NCBI RefSeq assembly: GCF_001625215.2
Contig: NC_030383.2
Coordinates: 60,192,949 to 60,256,948, forward strand
Source: Daucus carota subsp. sativus
Lineage: Eukaryota; Streptophyta; Magnoliopsida; Apiales; Apiaceae
DNA length: 64,000 bases
Direction: 5' to 3'
Part shown: one piece after another, positions 33,268-44,498 of the stretch
Layout: the number at the start of each line of letters is the position of its first letter
Numbering within the stretch: the stretch's first letter is position 1
Program-made: the position numbers and the translations under genes
The notes under the pieces: generated by a model
Databases searched by the model: none
What the model saw: the letters and a program-made list of their open reading frames with translations, nothing else
Told to the model about the DNA's origin: nothing

Positions 33268-35568
33268 TAATATGATATACTGTCATGCATTTCATGCACA
33301 CTCTGACGTTATCATTTTATTTCCGTTATTTCCTTTATTCCAGTAGTTTATTTTCAATTATGTCGAGACACGTGTTTGCTCGTTAGAATAATATATGCAC
33401 TGTACTGAGGAATCTTTCTGTTAGACTTGGTCCCCTCTATTCTGGAGCTATAAGGTGGTCATTTTGGTTGTATTGTGAGACAAGCTTTCTAGATCTAATA
33501 CATGAGCATTTAGCCATTTTTGCATTCTTGTATTCTTTAGATCTTTATTTGGCTTTGATTTACAAAAGGTATCATGGTATCAGAGCAGCTAATAAAGATT
33601 GTGTTGATTGTGTTGATGTGACTAGTCAACCAGTTCCCACCCAATTCCATGCTTTTCAGTCATCTGTCACAATGCACAAGGATCCTATGTCTTTTAAACA
33701 AGCTGTACTTGATATCAACTGGGTCAATGCTATAAACTTGGAACTTGATGCACTAGAAAACAATGATACGTGGGACATTGTTCCCCTCCCTCCAGGTAAG
33801 AAATCTATTGCTTGTAAGTGGATTTTCAAGACTAAATTCACTCCTGAGGGCACTGTTGAGCGTTACAAAGCCCGACTTGTCATCCTTGGCTGCAAACAGA
33901 CATACGGCGTAGATTATGAACAAACTTTCGCACCAGTTGCGAAGATGACAACAGTTAGAGCGCTTCTTGCTGTTGCTGCTATGGAGGATTGGTTTGTTTT
34001 TCAGATGGACGTAACAAATGCGTTTCTCCACGGTGATTTGTTTGAGACTGTGTTTATGAAATTGCCCCAAGGTTACACTCACCTTGGCTGCAGAGTTGTT
34101 CTTAACCAGGGGGAGTCTCCAGCAAACAAATCTCAGTTGGTCTGTCGTCTCAAAAAATCGTTGTATGGCCTGCGCCAGGCGCCTAGAAACTGGTTTGATA
34201 AGCTTTCCAGCACACTTAAAAGCATGCAGTTTGTGCAATCTCTAGCTGATTATAGTTTGTTCACTCGACATTCTGACTCTACCATAACACTTGTCCTTGT
34301 CTATGTCGATGATCTTCTTCTTGCTGGCAATGATCTTAAAGATATAGATGGCCTCAAAGCTATGCTCTCTACCAACTTCAAGATGAAGGATCTTGGTGCA
34401 GTACACTACTTTTTGGGTCTCGAAATCAGTCGTTCACCTGCTGGTTTCTTCGTCTCACAAAAGAAATATGCTATGGATCTCATTTCAGAATTTGGCATCA
34501 CCTCCACTTTGAAGCTTCCTATGGATGTCCATCTGCGTCTCACTAATGATAGTGGTATTCCACTTAAAGATCCTCATCCATACCAACGTCTCCTGGGCAG
34601 ACTTATTTACTTGACAATCACTCGACCGGACATCTGTTTCTCTGTTCACATCCTAGCCCAATTTATGCACCATCCCTCTTCCTCTCACATGGATGCTGCT
34701 GTTAAATTGCTCCGATATGTTAACTCTAACCCAGGCCAAGGCATTTTATTAGCATCCTCTTCTGCAGCAGCGTTGCAAAGATTCTGTGATAGTGACTGGG
34801 CTACATGCCCAATGACAAGACGCTCAACAACTGGGTACTGTGTTCTACTCGGCTCATCTCCAATTTCCTGGAAAACAAAGAAACAGCCGGTTGTTGCTCG
34901 CTCTTCCGCTGAAGCAGAGTATAGGTCAATGGCTGTTGTGTCCTGTGAAATTACGTGGCTTTCTACTCTTCTCAAGGATATGGGTCTTCAAGATCTCCCT
35001 CCTACTGTGCTGCATTGTGATAATCAGGCTGCGTTAGCAATGGCTGCTAATCCCGTGCTTCACGAACGCACTAAGCATGTCGAGGTGGACTGTCATTACA
35101 TCCGGGACAAGATCAATTCTGGCTCCATTGTCACTAAACATGTTCCATCTCACTCTCAAGTTGCTGACATCTTTACGAAGTCTCTCTCCTCAAAGCAGCA
35201 TTACTATCTTCTTGGCAAGCTTGGAACTGCAGCAAAGCTCCCCTCCCAGCTTGAGGGGGAGTAATATGATATACTGTCATGCATTTCATGCACACTCTGA
35301 TGTTATCATTTTATTTCCGTTATTTCCTTTATTCCAGTAGTTTATTTTCAATTATGTCGAGACATGTGTTTGCTCGTTAGAATAATATATGCACTGTACT
35401 GAGGAATCTTTCTGTTAGACTTGGTCCCCTCTATTCTGGAGCTATAAGGTGGTCATTTTGGTTGTATTGTGAGACAAGCTTTCTAGATCTAATACATGAG
35501 CATTTAGCCATTTTTGCATTCTTGTATTCTTCAGATCTTTATTTGGCTTTGATTTACAAAAGGTATCA
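33268..35568 (+). mobile_element. Ty1/copia LTR retrotransposon, internally deleted, inserted at the MATH3 stop codon
   Basis: 5' LTR 33268-33574 and 3' LTR 35262-35568, each 307 bp, differ at three C/T positions by eye. The target duplication AGTTC lies at 33263-33267 and 35569-35573. The primer-binding site TGGTATCAGAGC follows the 5' LTR directly at 33575, and the polypurine tract TTGAGGGGGAG ends immediately before the 3' LTR. With these edges the LTRs run TA...CA, not the usual TG...CA. The interior is only 1.69 kb and holds the reverse transcriptase and RNase H region; gag, protease and integrase are missing. The element lies in the same direction as MATH3. Few LTR differences imply a recent insertion. 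Confidence 0.92.
33590..35264 (+). CDS. Copia pol fragment: reverse transcriptase and RNase H
   Basis: An open frame (also open back into the 5' LTR, to 33468) encodes the copia-type RVT_2 domain and RNase H. Visible marks are WVNAINLELDALE and WIFKTKF at the start, FQMDVTNAFLHGDL, the catalytic YVDDLLLAG, GRLIYLTITRPDI, then the RNase H marks CDSDWA, SSAEAEYRS and HCDNQAALA. No stop or frameshift interrupts about 560 codons. Gag zinc knuckle, protease DTG and integrase HHCC/DDE regions are absent, so this cannot move on its own, though the enzyme part looks intact. The stop codon TAA consists of the first three bases of the 3' LTR. Likely needs proteins from full-length relatives to move. 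Confidence 0.9.
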
Positions 35569-35573
35569 AGTTC

Positions 35574-37174
35574 ATCTACTTATCTACTATGAAGCAGCAA
35601 TGAAACATCGGTTGTTTTTCCAAACTTTTGGTCTTAGGTTGTATCTTTTCACTGAAATCTTGCTTATTATTCTGAGCTGGAAGGAAGTATGATTCAACTT
35701 TAATATGCAAGGATTTAGAGGGATGTGCTTATGGTTTAATTGCAAAATTTCTAGAATTAATCAGTAAGTAGCGCTCTCTGTATGAATATTGCGGTTTATC
35801 CGAATCTCAGGCACAAGGTTTGATGGAATATTTATCCGAATCTCAGGCACAAGGTTTGATGGAAGTATGGAGTATGCATTGCATTACTTGTTAATTTCAA
35901 ATTTGAATGTAATTTTGTTTTTTTAGTAGTAATATATTTTTCTGGTTGTCTAACCTGTGAGGGCACAGGTTAAGGTGTATTTAATATACCTGGTGGTTGT
36001 TGACCGCTCATGTGAATGGATAACGCTTACTCCATTTCATCTTTTCGAGTTTTTTTTTTCCTCTTCTTCCTCACCTTTCAACACTTTCATTTATTTTTCT
36101 AATTTTTATTTTCTTAACCAAACTTTTAATTTTATATATTTCTATAAAAAAATAATGATGAATAATTTATACCCCTCCTTGCATTTTTTACAAACTAAAA
36201 AAATAACATATGTATGTGTATAAAAAAATATAAATTGTGATTTCATCCATAATAATAATGAGACCCGCATGCACAAATTGAGTTGTTTATTCAACCTTAC
36301 TCAGATCAAATTGAGTTGTTCATTCAATTAAACTCAGATCAAATTGATCAGCCATTCCAGAAAACAGTGAGACACACCAGGACGGTATTGAACTCCGGAG
36401 TATCAAACTATCAATAAAGCCTGTAGACTTTGTTTATTTTCAAGGAGACGACTCTTCTCATTTCTAGTTCTAGAAGTTGCACTACCTCTGTCTATAATCT
36501 ATGTAATTTAATTTTTAATCATTTTTCAAGAAAAATCATTGTTAGGGAATCTCAAAATTCGATATGTGTTATTTATATATTAAATAATTTTTTCATCTTA
36601 TTTATTTTTCGTTTTGATATTTTTATACATATCGACTTAAGATCCATATAAAAATAATTTTAAAATGTATTCTTTTAAAATTAAAAATATTTATATTTTA
36701 TTTAACAAAATAAAAAATAAACTCTTTTAAGTTATATCTTATATGCGATATATAAACAATAATATATCAATTATAATCAAACATACTACTCTTTCCTCAT
36801 GCATGCAGACTCTCCTCGTCCCTTTTTATATTTTTATTTAAAAATTTTAAAAATTAGAGTTGAGTTTTTTATCTTGTCTATCTCACAAATAATTATACTA
36901 AATATAATTTTTGAGTTCAGCGGTGTATAAGAATATATTAAGCGAAAATAATATTATAAAAATAATTTTTAGAAAAATATTCCAAGAATTACTTCGAAAA
37001 GTTAAAACGATCGACAAGTAGGAATTACAGATTACAACAGTACAATCTTCCATGGAGCCGTTTATAAAAGTTAAGTACGTTAATATACGAATCGACAGGA
37101 GACTCATTGTGCTTCCACTCGTGCTCAACTGCTGTCATATTTAGTTCAGTTTAGTATTCAGTACTATAATATTA
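35574..37174. other. Former MATH3 downstream region and MATH4 upstream region
   Basis: After the retrotransposon the interrupted 3' flank of MATH3 resumes. A 33- to 36-bp tandem repeat, ATCCGAATCTCAGGCACAAG and following bases, occurs twice at about 35798 and 35833. AT-rich sequence follows. A possible TATA box (TTTATAAAAG) for MATH4 lies at about 37060, and a CAACTGCTGTC stretch precedes the start. A minus-strand Helitron-like hairpin (AACCTGTGAGGGCACAGGTT) is at about 35951. No gene is seen. Confidence 0.4.
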
Positions 37175-38998
37175 ATGGCTTCTGTATCTGCTGCTGAAGA
37201 CCAAAATGGTACCTTCTCACTTCTCTCTTTTTTAAGTATTTCTCTTAATAAGTACTTTTAACATTGTGAGTTTTCTGATTGATTAACTGTACACAAACAT
37301 AGGGGTGTTGAGAGGAACCAGGGAAACACCACCAGCACATTTCGTTCTCAAACTCCAGTATTTCTCGCTCTTTTCTGCAAACGGAGTAAATCAAATCAAA
37401 TCAAACAAATTTCAAGCTGGAGATCACCAATGGTATTGACTTCAATCTTCCTGATTTTGATGTATTATTTATTTTTTTATTAATTAGCTCTTTTTGTGGG
37501 TAGTCTCATTAGTATACATGCATGTAAGTGAAATTATACGTATGGTAGTGGCAGATCTAGAAGAGGTGACCAGGGAGATTAAACATTCTCGACTCTTGAA
37601 GGTTTTTTTAGTTGTCTTGTGATTTAAAATGTTTTATATTCCATCCCCTTCTTATATTTTAGAATAGGTGACTTGGGAGATTAAACGACCTCGACTCTCG
37701 TTGATTTTTCTTATTTGTCCTGTAATTTAAAATGTTGTTTTATATTTTAACCCCTTCTATAATTTTAGGTTATGTTACTAAATTCCTTTTTAAACTAGGC
37801 AAAATTTATTGGTCTTGTATAGTATTTTTTAATATATAAATGAAGACACCTTTTTTGTGATTAATTTTCGGGATGTCCATTTGCATGTACTTGTTCTTTT
37901 ACCTTGAATGTGCACTTTATTAAGGTGAGATCATGACTACAGGAAGATTATATTGTTTCCAAATGGAAATCGAGATGGTAAGGGTGATCATGTATCTATA
38001 TATCTGATGTTAGACAGCACAAGTAGTCTACCGGCTGGTAAAGGTGTCAATGCCATTTTCGAGTTCTTTTTGTTTGACCAAATTCGAGGAAATTATTTGA
38101 CTGTTCAAGGTATGTTGTATAGATATTTTTAATAATTTAAGTTTTCTCATGTTTCAACTCTGAATTCTACAGTACTGTATGATTTGCAGGGAGAGCGAGA
38201 CGTTTTGACAGGCTTAAATACGAATGGGGTTTTGATAAGTTCATCTCTTTAGAATCTTTGAAAGAACCTACTAAAGGTTTTTTAGTGAACGATATTTCCT
38301 ACTTTGGAGTGGAGGTTTTTGTTTCTCAAGGCTCAAGTCTAGGTGAATGTCACTCACTATCGGCAGTTGGTAATATATCTGGTAAATACAAGTGGGTAAT
38401 TACTCAATTTTCAAAATTGGGGCTGCATGGTTATTCTGATGAGTTTGTTGTAGGAGGTTTTAAATGGTACGAGTATATAGTTGCTTATAATGCTTGATCA
38501 TTTCTAAAACAACAACCTGTTTTTTAGGTCTGTTAATTAGAAAACTAGATGTTTTATTTTGGGTAGGAAGATTGCGCTAGATCCAGAAGGCAACGGAAAG
38601 CATAAAGGCTCCAGTCTGTCTATATTTCTGGTGTCTGTTGATTCCCAAAGTTCCATGACTGAGAACAAAGTGCAAGCAAAGTTCAAGCTAACACTTTATG
38701 ACCAGTTTAAACAGAATCATAGACAAGGGACAAGTAATTACATTTCAATTTTTTTTAATCACTCTTCCTGTTTGTTCAAGGCCTTTGTTGCTTAATTACT
38801 TTGATTTCTTAAACTGTAATATTTGTTGCAGCTACCCATTGGTTCGGTGCCACTATAAAAAGCTGGGGCTGGCCTTCTTTCATCGAACTTCAAGAATTTA
38901 AAGATGATAAAAAAGGATATTTAGTTGCCGATAAATGCATGATTGAAGCTGAAGTTACAGTGTTATGTGAAGGTAGCCAGGAGTCTCTGGAGTGCTAA
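37175..38998 (+). CDS. MATH4: tandem two-MATH-domain protein, 313 aa, six exons
   Basis: Exons: 37175-37208, 37303-37432, 37943-38109, 38190-38466, 38567-38733, 38832-38998; total 942 bp, stop TAA. The start is MASVSAAEDQNG. Exon 2 begins GVLRGTRETPPAHFVLKLQ; domain 1 ends FGVEVFV in exon 4; domain 2 opens YKWVITQFSKLG and closes with DKCMIEAEVTVLCEG. Donor of intron 5 follows an A rather than G (ACA-A/GT), giving a GTTTHW junction, shared in style with MATH5, 6 and 8. All reading-frame joins are clean. No mutation that would disable it is visible. Intron 2 (510 bp) carries a diverged internal tandem duplication. As with its neighbours, a protein-binding role is inferred from the MATH fold alone. 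Confidence 0.9.
37553..37790. repeat. Diverged tandem duplication in MATH4 intron 2
   Basis: GAAGAGGTGACCAGGGAGAT and GAATAGGTGACTTGGGAGAT (about 37559 and 37662) are each followed by TAAAC, CTCGACTCT, a T-rich stretch, GTAATTTAAAATG or GTGATTTAAAATG and CCCCTTCT. The period is about 103 bp. Confidence 0.55.
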
Positions 38999-38999
38999 T

Positions 39000-41093
39000 T
39001 AATTATATATCTTTACTTCTCTCTTGGGTGAAAAACATATGGCTGTAAGTTCTGATGTACTTTTTCGTATTGAATGTTAAGCAAATGCTGGCTTGTGACA
39101 TTTGTTTGATTTTGACACATTAATAGACTGAGCAAATTGTCCGCTTTTGAAAAGATTATATTTAAAGATCACTGTAAGAGGAGATCAATTTTATCATGAA
39201 ATTGCTGCATAGAAAATAAGTACAGTAGGTGTAGGTTTCCCAAATCTGCAGGTATGATATCATAGAGTCATAGTATTGGGTTCTGGTGACTCTTCTAAAT
39301 ACATTAAAATTTGGAAGCCAGAGCAATTAGCAGTAAATTATATTGGAATGATATGTTTACTTTTCTTTGATATTCTGGACTGCAATCTGCTATGATAATT
39401 AATCAAATTAACTATGTTTCCTCAGCAATCTAAAAAATACTAAGTTTTATAAGGGGACTTGATCGGGACTATCTGGTATCTCCGTTTATGTATCCAGTAT
39501 CTCCGCTTATATATCCAGAGTAATATATTTGCCTACTTCCATAATGGTCCAAATTTATCAAGATTTAGAGAAAATAGTTTTAAAGTGACAGTTTCTTTAG
39601 CCTAAACAGTATATGCCAATGTGAAGTGCTTAATAGTTTCAGCTTAATTAAACAGTACAAACAACCGTCAGAGGATCCTAGTTAATTTCTAACAACTTAT
39701 GTAAATGAAACAAAACCCCACAATGTACAACACTGCCATCACAATGATCCTAGAGATCGAACTCCAGCTTAAGTTGAATCCTAGATTCTACAATTAGGCA
39801 GATATATCCTGGTGCTTTAACAATGATCTCCAAATCAATTTCAGCCATAGGTATTTTAGTCAGATCATTCAGTGACGAGCTCAAACATATTTAGCATCAC
39901 AGTACTTGACTTCTTGTTAAGTGGTGAAGTGCTCAAAGGTTTCCGAGGAGTTCAGTATAATGGGGTCAAGTAGGTATACAAATTGAGAGTTAACCTCAGA
40001 GCCCTTCCATGCAACGCATAATCTCTCTGACAAGAGCTCACCGCTTCAGTGCGTGTCCCTTCAGCCGGAAAATCATTCTGTCTAACCCTGTCGGCATATA
40101 CTAGAGGAATCTCCGCCACATGCTCCTGCAATCCCCATGTCAGCAGTCTCAACACTCACCAAGGGCTCTTCAAGCATTGCATATTCTGATATTCAGATGT
40201 CAAGGGAACTATTGCTGGTTGACCAATTATGTTATTCTGAAAAGAAATGAAAGTTCGGTGAAAAACATGCATAAGGAAAAGTATCTCGATATGATATGTT
40301 CTGGTAAAAATCTTTGCACTTATAATTAATTAGTGCATGACATGATATGAGTAGAGCCTCTGAGTAAGTAGCCATTGTTACCCATATCAAGTTCAAAACT
40401 GAGGCACACATATTCACCTAAAATATAACAAAAAATTGAATTTATGTTTGGAACTGATATCTATGGCCAGTTGGCCAAACGAACGAGTTGATTGATCAGC
40501 TCGTCTCGTTTTGGCTTGTCTAAAAACTCGCCTAAAACTCAACTCAGCCCTGAGCGAGTTTGAATCGGCTTGGTTCGTTAAATTAGACCAAGCATGCACG
40601 AATTTAGAATATAGGACTCGTGACTCGTTTCAATTATATGTTCTTATTATGTTTTTTATTTTAAATGTTTTTTTTTGGTACATTTATGTTTTTATGTTTT
40701 CGATTTAAAATGCGTTTTTTCAGTGTTTTTATGTTTTTACTTTTTTTCGATTTTAAGTGTTTTTTAAATATAAATACCGATTGTTCCGTTTTTTAGAAAG
40801 AAATTCTCTCGAATTATTTATAATTTTTTTCAATTAATAAAATTAATAGAAGTATCTGAAGTACATCCTCTTTTATTTATTACATAATAAATTAATAAAA
40901 ACTATCTGAATTTTATACATTATTAAAAACAAAATACTAACTCGACTAATCTCGTCTCAAAAAATTATTCAAACACATAAAATAAAAATTATTTCTCACT
41001 TATAAATAACTTCGCACTTTTTTTAAATTAAACCCTTAATATTATTTACAAAATTACTTTTTACTCGAAGTTCTGAAAAAATATGTATACCCA
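39000..41093. other. MATH4-MATH5 spacer, no firm gene
   Basis: At 39730-40150 the minus strand is slightly coding-like: one frame reads EIDLEIIVKAPGYICLIVES and ends in a stop after EFDL at about 39757, and another open stretch precedes it, but the two are in different frames and match no family I recognise. The rest is AT-rich spacer. Confidence 0.35.
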
Positions 41094-41102
41094 ACATTAA
41101 TC

Positions 41103-41723
41103 GAGTCCGGATCCTCTATTTTCTCTTTGTGTCTCCATGTGTGTCCTCTCTTCCTTATTGGTCAGTTCTTTTACTCCTCATGATCTATAATTCTTACTTA
41201 TTTTTTCTTGGATAGTTTATCGTCAAAGCTTATTATACTTTTTCAAATTTATTGAAATATATCTTAATTATTTAAATATCTTTTTCATATAGTACATAAT
41301 CAACTAAAAATATTTTTTACATGATATAAATATAATATTACAGAGTTACTTTATTTTTATGTTTTCTATATTAAATAATTTATTAAAATTTCGTAAACTT
41401 TAATATTATTAAATTTAAAAGCAGAAAAATATTAAAGTTTCACAATTTTAATTAATTATTTCAGGTAGAAAACATAAAAATAAAATTATTGTATAATATT
41501 ATATTTATATCATATAAAAAAATTAGTTGATTATGTACTATATGGAAAAGATATTTAAATAATTAAGATATATTTCTATAAATTTGAAAAAGTATAATAA
41601 ATTTTGACAAGAAATTATCCAAAAAAGAATAAATAAGAATTATAGATCACGTGAGGAGTAAAACTGACCAATAAAGAAGAGGGGAACAGAAAGACACAAA
41701 AAAGGGACATAGGATCCGGACTC
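41103..41723. mobile_element. Mutator-type (MULE) MITE with 9-bp duplication, in the MATH5 promoter
   Basis: A 621-bp near-perfect inverted repeat starts GAGTCCGGATCC and ends GGATCCGGACTC; the arms (about 290 bp each) pair along their whole length, for example TAGTACATAATCAACTAA with TTAGTTGATTATGTACTA. The nonamer ACATTAATC stands on both sides (41094-41102 and 41724-41732). A 9-bp duplication is diagnostic of Mutator-like transposases. The element ends 47 bp upstream of the TATA-like TATAAACT at 41780. Confidence 0.88.
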
Positions 41724-41779
41724 ACATTAATCACCTCTGTTTTACAAGGCCGCGGAAAAGAAGTGACGTACGTACTACG

Positions 41780-41787
41780 TATAAACT
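41780..41787 (+). promoter_or_regulatory. TATA box of MATH5
   Basis: TATAAACT lies 44 bp before the MATH5 ATG, in a GC-richer context (GTGACGTACGTACTACG) just upstream. Everything more than 47 bp upstream is displaced by the MULE MITE. Confidence 0.5.
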
Positions 41788-41823
41788 AGGGTTCTAGTTT
41801 GAGCCTTTGTGCTTTATCCACTA

Positions 41824-44288
41824 ATGGCTTCTATTTCTGCTGAAGAGAACGAAGGTGGTGCGTTCCTCTCCATCTTGTTCTATTGTTTCTTAGTACATAA
41901 ATACATGATCGAGTTATCTAAATATTATTGTATATATTATTGTTCTATTGTATCTTGTTGAGTGCTCTATTAATTTCTTATTAATATGAATACCTAAACT
42001 GCAGGTGTTTTCAAGGAAACCAGGGATACACCACCCTCACATTACGTGCTCAAACTCGAATCTTTCTCACTCTTTTCTCAAACTGGAGTGGATCATATCA
42101 AATCAAACAGCTTTCGAGTTGGAGACCACCAGTGGTATTTTTCTGTTTGACCCTTTATTTTGTTTATGTAATTATTTATTTATAGCTCGTGTTTTTTTAT
42201 TGTTTAGTGCGGTTTTATTTTATGCAAACAGGAAGATTAAGTTGTTTCCGGAGGGGAATAATGGAGGAAAGGATGATCATGTGTCTATATACCTGATATT
42301 GGATAGTACCAGTACTCTAATGCCTGGTAAGGGTGTCGATGCGATCTTCAAATTCTTTCTGCTTGACCAAATTCGAGGAAAATATTTAACGTTTCAAGGT
42401 AAATTACATATTGTTTATGTGTCAAGTTATTTCATATTTTGTACTCCCTCGGTCTCATTTTACTATTTTAGTAGTCTTTTTTGAAAAAAATAACGCATAC
42501 TTATAAGAAAAGTTAGTTGAATTGTATATTTCAAGTATTACCCCGATATATTAAGGGGTCGTTTGAGTGAGTTTAAATAAGTGTTTTTTTGCTTAAAGTA
42601 AAAAAGTGAAATAGAAGTTAAAAACAAGTTAAGACTTATAAGTGATTAAACAGTTTGAAAAAGAAGTAGAAGTCATAACACAAAAGTTAGTATTCTTAAA
42701 AATTCTTCTCAGCTTTTTACACAAACAGGACGCATAAGTGCTTCTAACTTGTAAACTCAGAAGCCGGGTTTATAAGCTCGGCCGAGCACCACCTAAGAAA
42801 AGTTAGTTGAATTGTACTCCCTCCGTCACTTTTTGGGTTGTATCCACTATAGACTTTCAATGGTCAAATTGACAATTTTTAGACTAAAAATTACGGATAA
42901 TTTTTCATTATTTTAAAAAGCTGAATATTACATTTTAAAATAGATTATATGTACTTTATAATATTTTTACATATTTTTTCGATTTTCGATTGTATAATAT
43001 ATATAAAGTTGAGTCAAAATTTGGTCAATTTGACTGTTGAAAATCAAAACTAGATAATTAAAAAGGAACGGATGGAGTATTACCCCTCTTTATTGCATTA
43101 ATTAGTTGTACGTGCCATAAATTCACTTTGGAAATGATAAAAATAAGAGGGTAAATTTGAAAATTCGTACATAAATTTGCATTGTATATGTCGAGATGGA
43201 CGACTATTTTGGAATAAAAAGAATTTCAAAAGAGGCTATTATTTTTGGATGGAGGGAGTATTTGGCTTGGATATTATGAAAGAAAACCACTAATTTTATT
43301 TTGAGCTCTACACTGATTACAATTTGCAGGGAAACCCAGTCGTTTTGACAGCCTCAAATGTGAATGGGGTTTTGATAAGTTCATCTCTTTAGAAGAATTT
43401 GAAGAACCTACTAACGGTTATCTAGTTAAGGACACTTCGATTTTTGGAGTGGAAGTTTATGTATCTACTGGAGGCTCATCACGTCTAGGTGAAAGTCACT
43501 CAATATCAAAAGTTGGCAATATATCTGGGAAATATAAGTGGGTGATCACTAAATTTTCAGAGTTGGGGCTCCATCGTGATTCTGATGAGTTTGTTGTCGG
43601 AGGTTATATATGGCACGTGCATGATTTCTCATAAATTGTAACCCGTTTTATTATTATTGAGTTTACTATGGTCGATCTTATTAAGTTGCTTATTATGTAG
43701 CAACTTAATAAAACAATGTGTTTAGTGAACTCAGATGATAATAAAGCAGGTTACATGAAACTTGAATATCTCATTAACTCTATAACACCTGTTCTCTTGG
43801 TCTGTTAACAAAATGTTATTTTTATCCTGTGCAGGAAGCTTTCGCTACATCCTGAAGGCGAAGGAAAGCACAAAGGTTTTAGTCTGTCCATGTATCTGGT
43901 GTATGTGGATTCCGAAAGTTCTAACACGGAGCACAAAGTGAAAGCGGAGTTCGTGCTAACACTTAATGACCAATTTAAACAGAACCTTATACAGAAGAGA
44001 AGTAATAGCCCTTCTAGACTTCTAGTTCTTTTCTCAATCACCATCAATTTTATTTGTTCATGGCCTTTTGTTGCGTGCATTGAATGAATTTTATCGACTT
44101 ATACTGTTGTATATATTGCAGCTACAAACTGGTTCGGTGCCTCCACAAAAAGCTGGGGTTGGCATTCCTTTATTGAGCTGACCGATTTAAAAGATGATAA
44201 AAACGGATATGTAGTTGCCGATCAATGTACAATTGAAGCAGAAGTTAAAGTGCTATGTGAAGGCAGTTGCAAGACTTTGAAGTGCTAA
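41824..44288 (+). CDS. MATH5: tandem two-MATH-domain protein, 315 aa, with a GC splice donor
   Basis: Exons: 41824-41857, 42005-42134, 42232-42398, 43330-43612, 43835-44001, 44122-44288; total 948 bp, stop TAA. The start is MASISAEENEGG. Exon 4 has six extra bases (two residues in the STGGSSRLGES loop). Every junction matches the paralogs except the donor of intron 4, which is TG/GCACGT instead of TG/GTATGT. If spliced as a GC-AG intron, the protein is complete. If intron 4 is retained, translation adds WHVHDFS and stops, leaving MATH domain 1 and a piece of domain 2. Intron 3 has swollen to 931 bp with nested MITEs. A MULE MITE lies just upstream of the TATA box. The frame is otherwise intact, so it may be functional or newly compromised. 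Confidence 0.82.
42444..43258. mobile_element. Nested Stowaway MITEs in MATH5 intron 3
   Basis: An outer element has ends CTCCCTCGGTCTC and GGATGGAGGGAG with TA at both edges. A second Stowaway-like element (42817-43077; CTCCCTCCGTCAC and GGAACGGATGGAG, TA at both edges) lies inside it. Between them, AAGAAAAGTTAGTTGAATTG occurs twice (about 42506 and 42796), bounding a further 270-bp block that begins near GGTCGTTTGAGTG. The same intron is about 100 bp in MATH6 and MATH7. Confidence 0.65.
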
Positions 44289-44498
44289 TTAGTTTCTCTA
44301 CTTCGATTCTGTTTATTACTTTGTTTGAGAATTGGAATATATTTACCCTGCCTTTTAAGTTGTTTCTTTAGATCTGCCATCTGGAACGAAAGCTTGGGGA
44401 AATTTTATTCTAGTATGAAATTGTTTACCAAAAATCGGTTGTCTTCGATTTCATATATGCATTTATGATGATAAAATAGCAACTCTTCATTTTTATTC

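Noticed and set aside
33753-34238. 161-codon minus-strand frame inside the copia element
   Set aside because: Shadow of the intact pol frame on the plus strand.
33268-35568. Endogenous virus
   Set aside because: The RT and RNase H order, primer-binding site and LTRs are those of a Ty1/copia retrotransposon; no envelope, movement or coat gene is present.
39730-40155. Possible minus-strand gene end
   Set aside because: Two short coding-like stretches in different frames with no recognised family; insufficient support.
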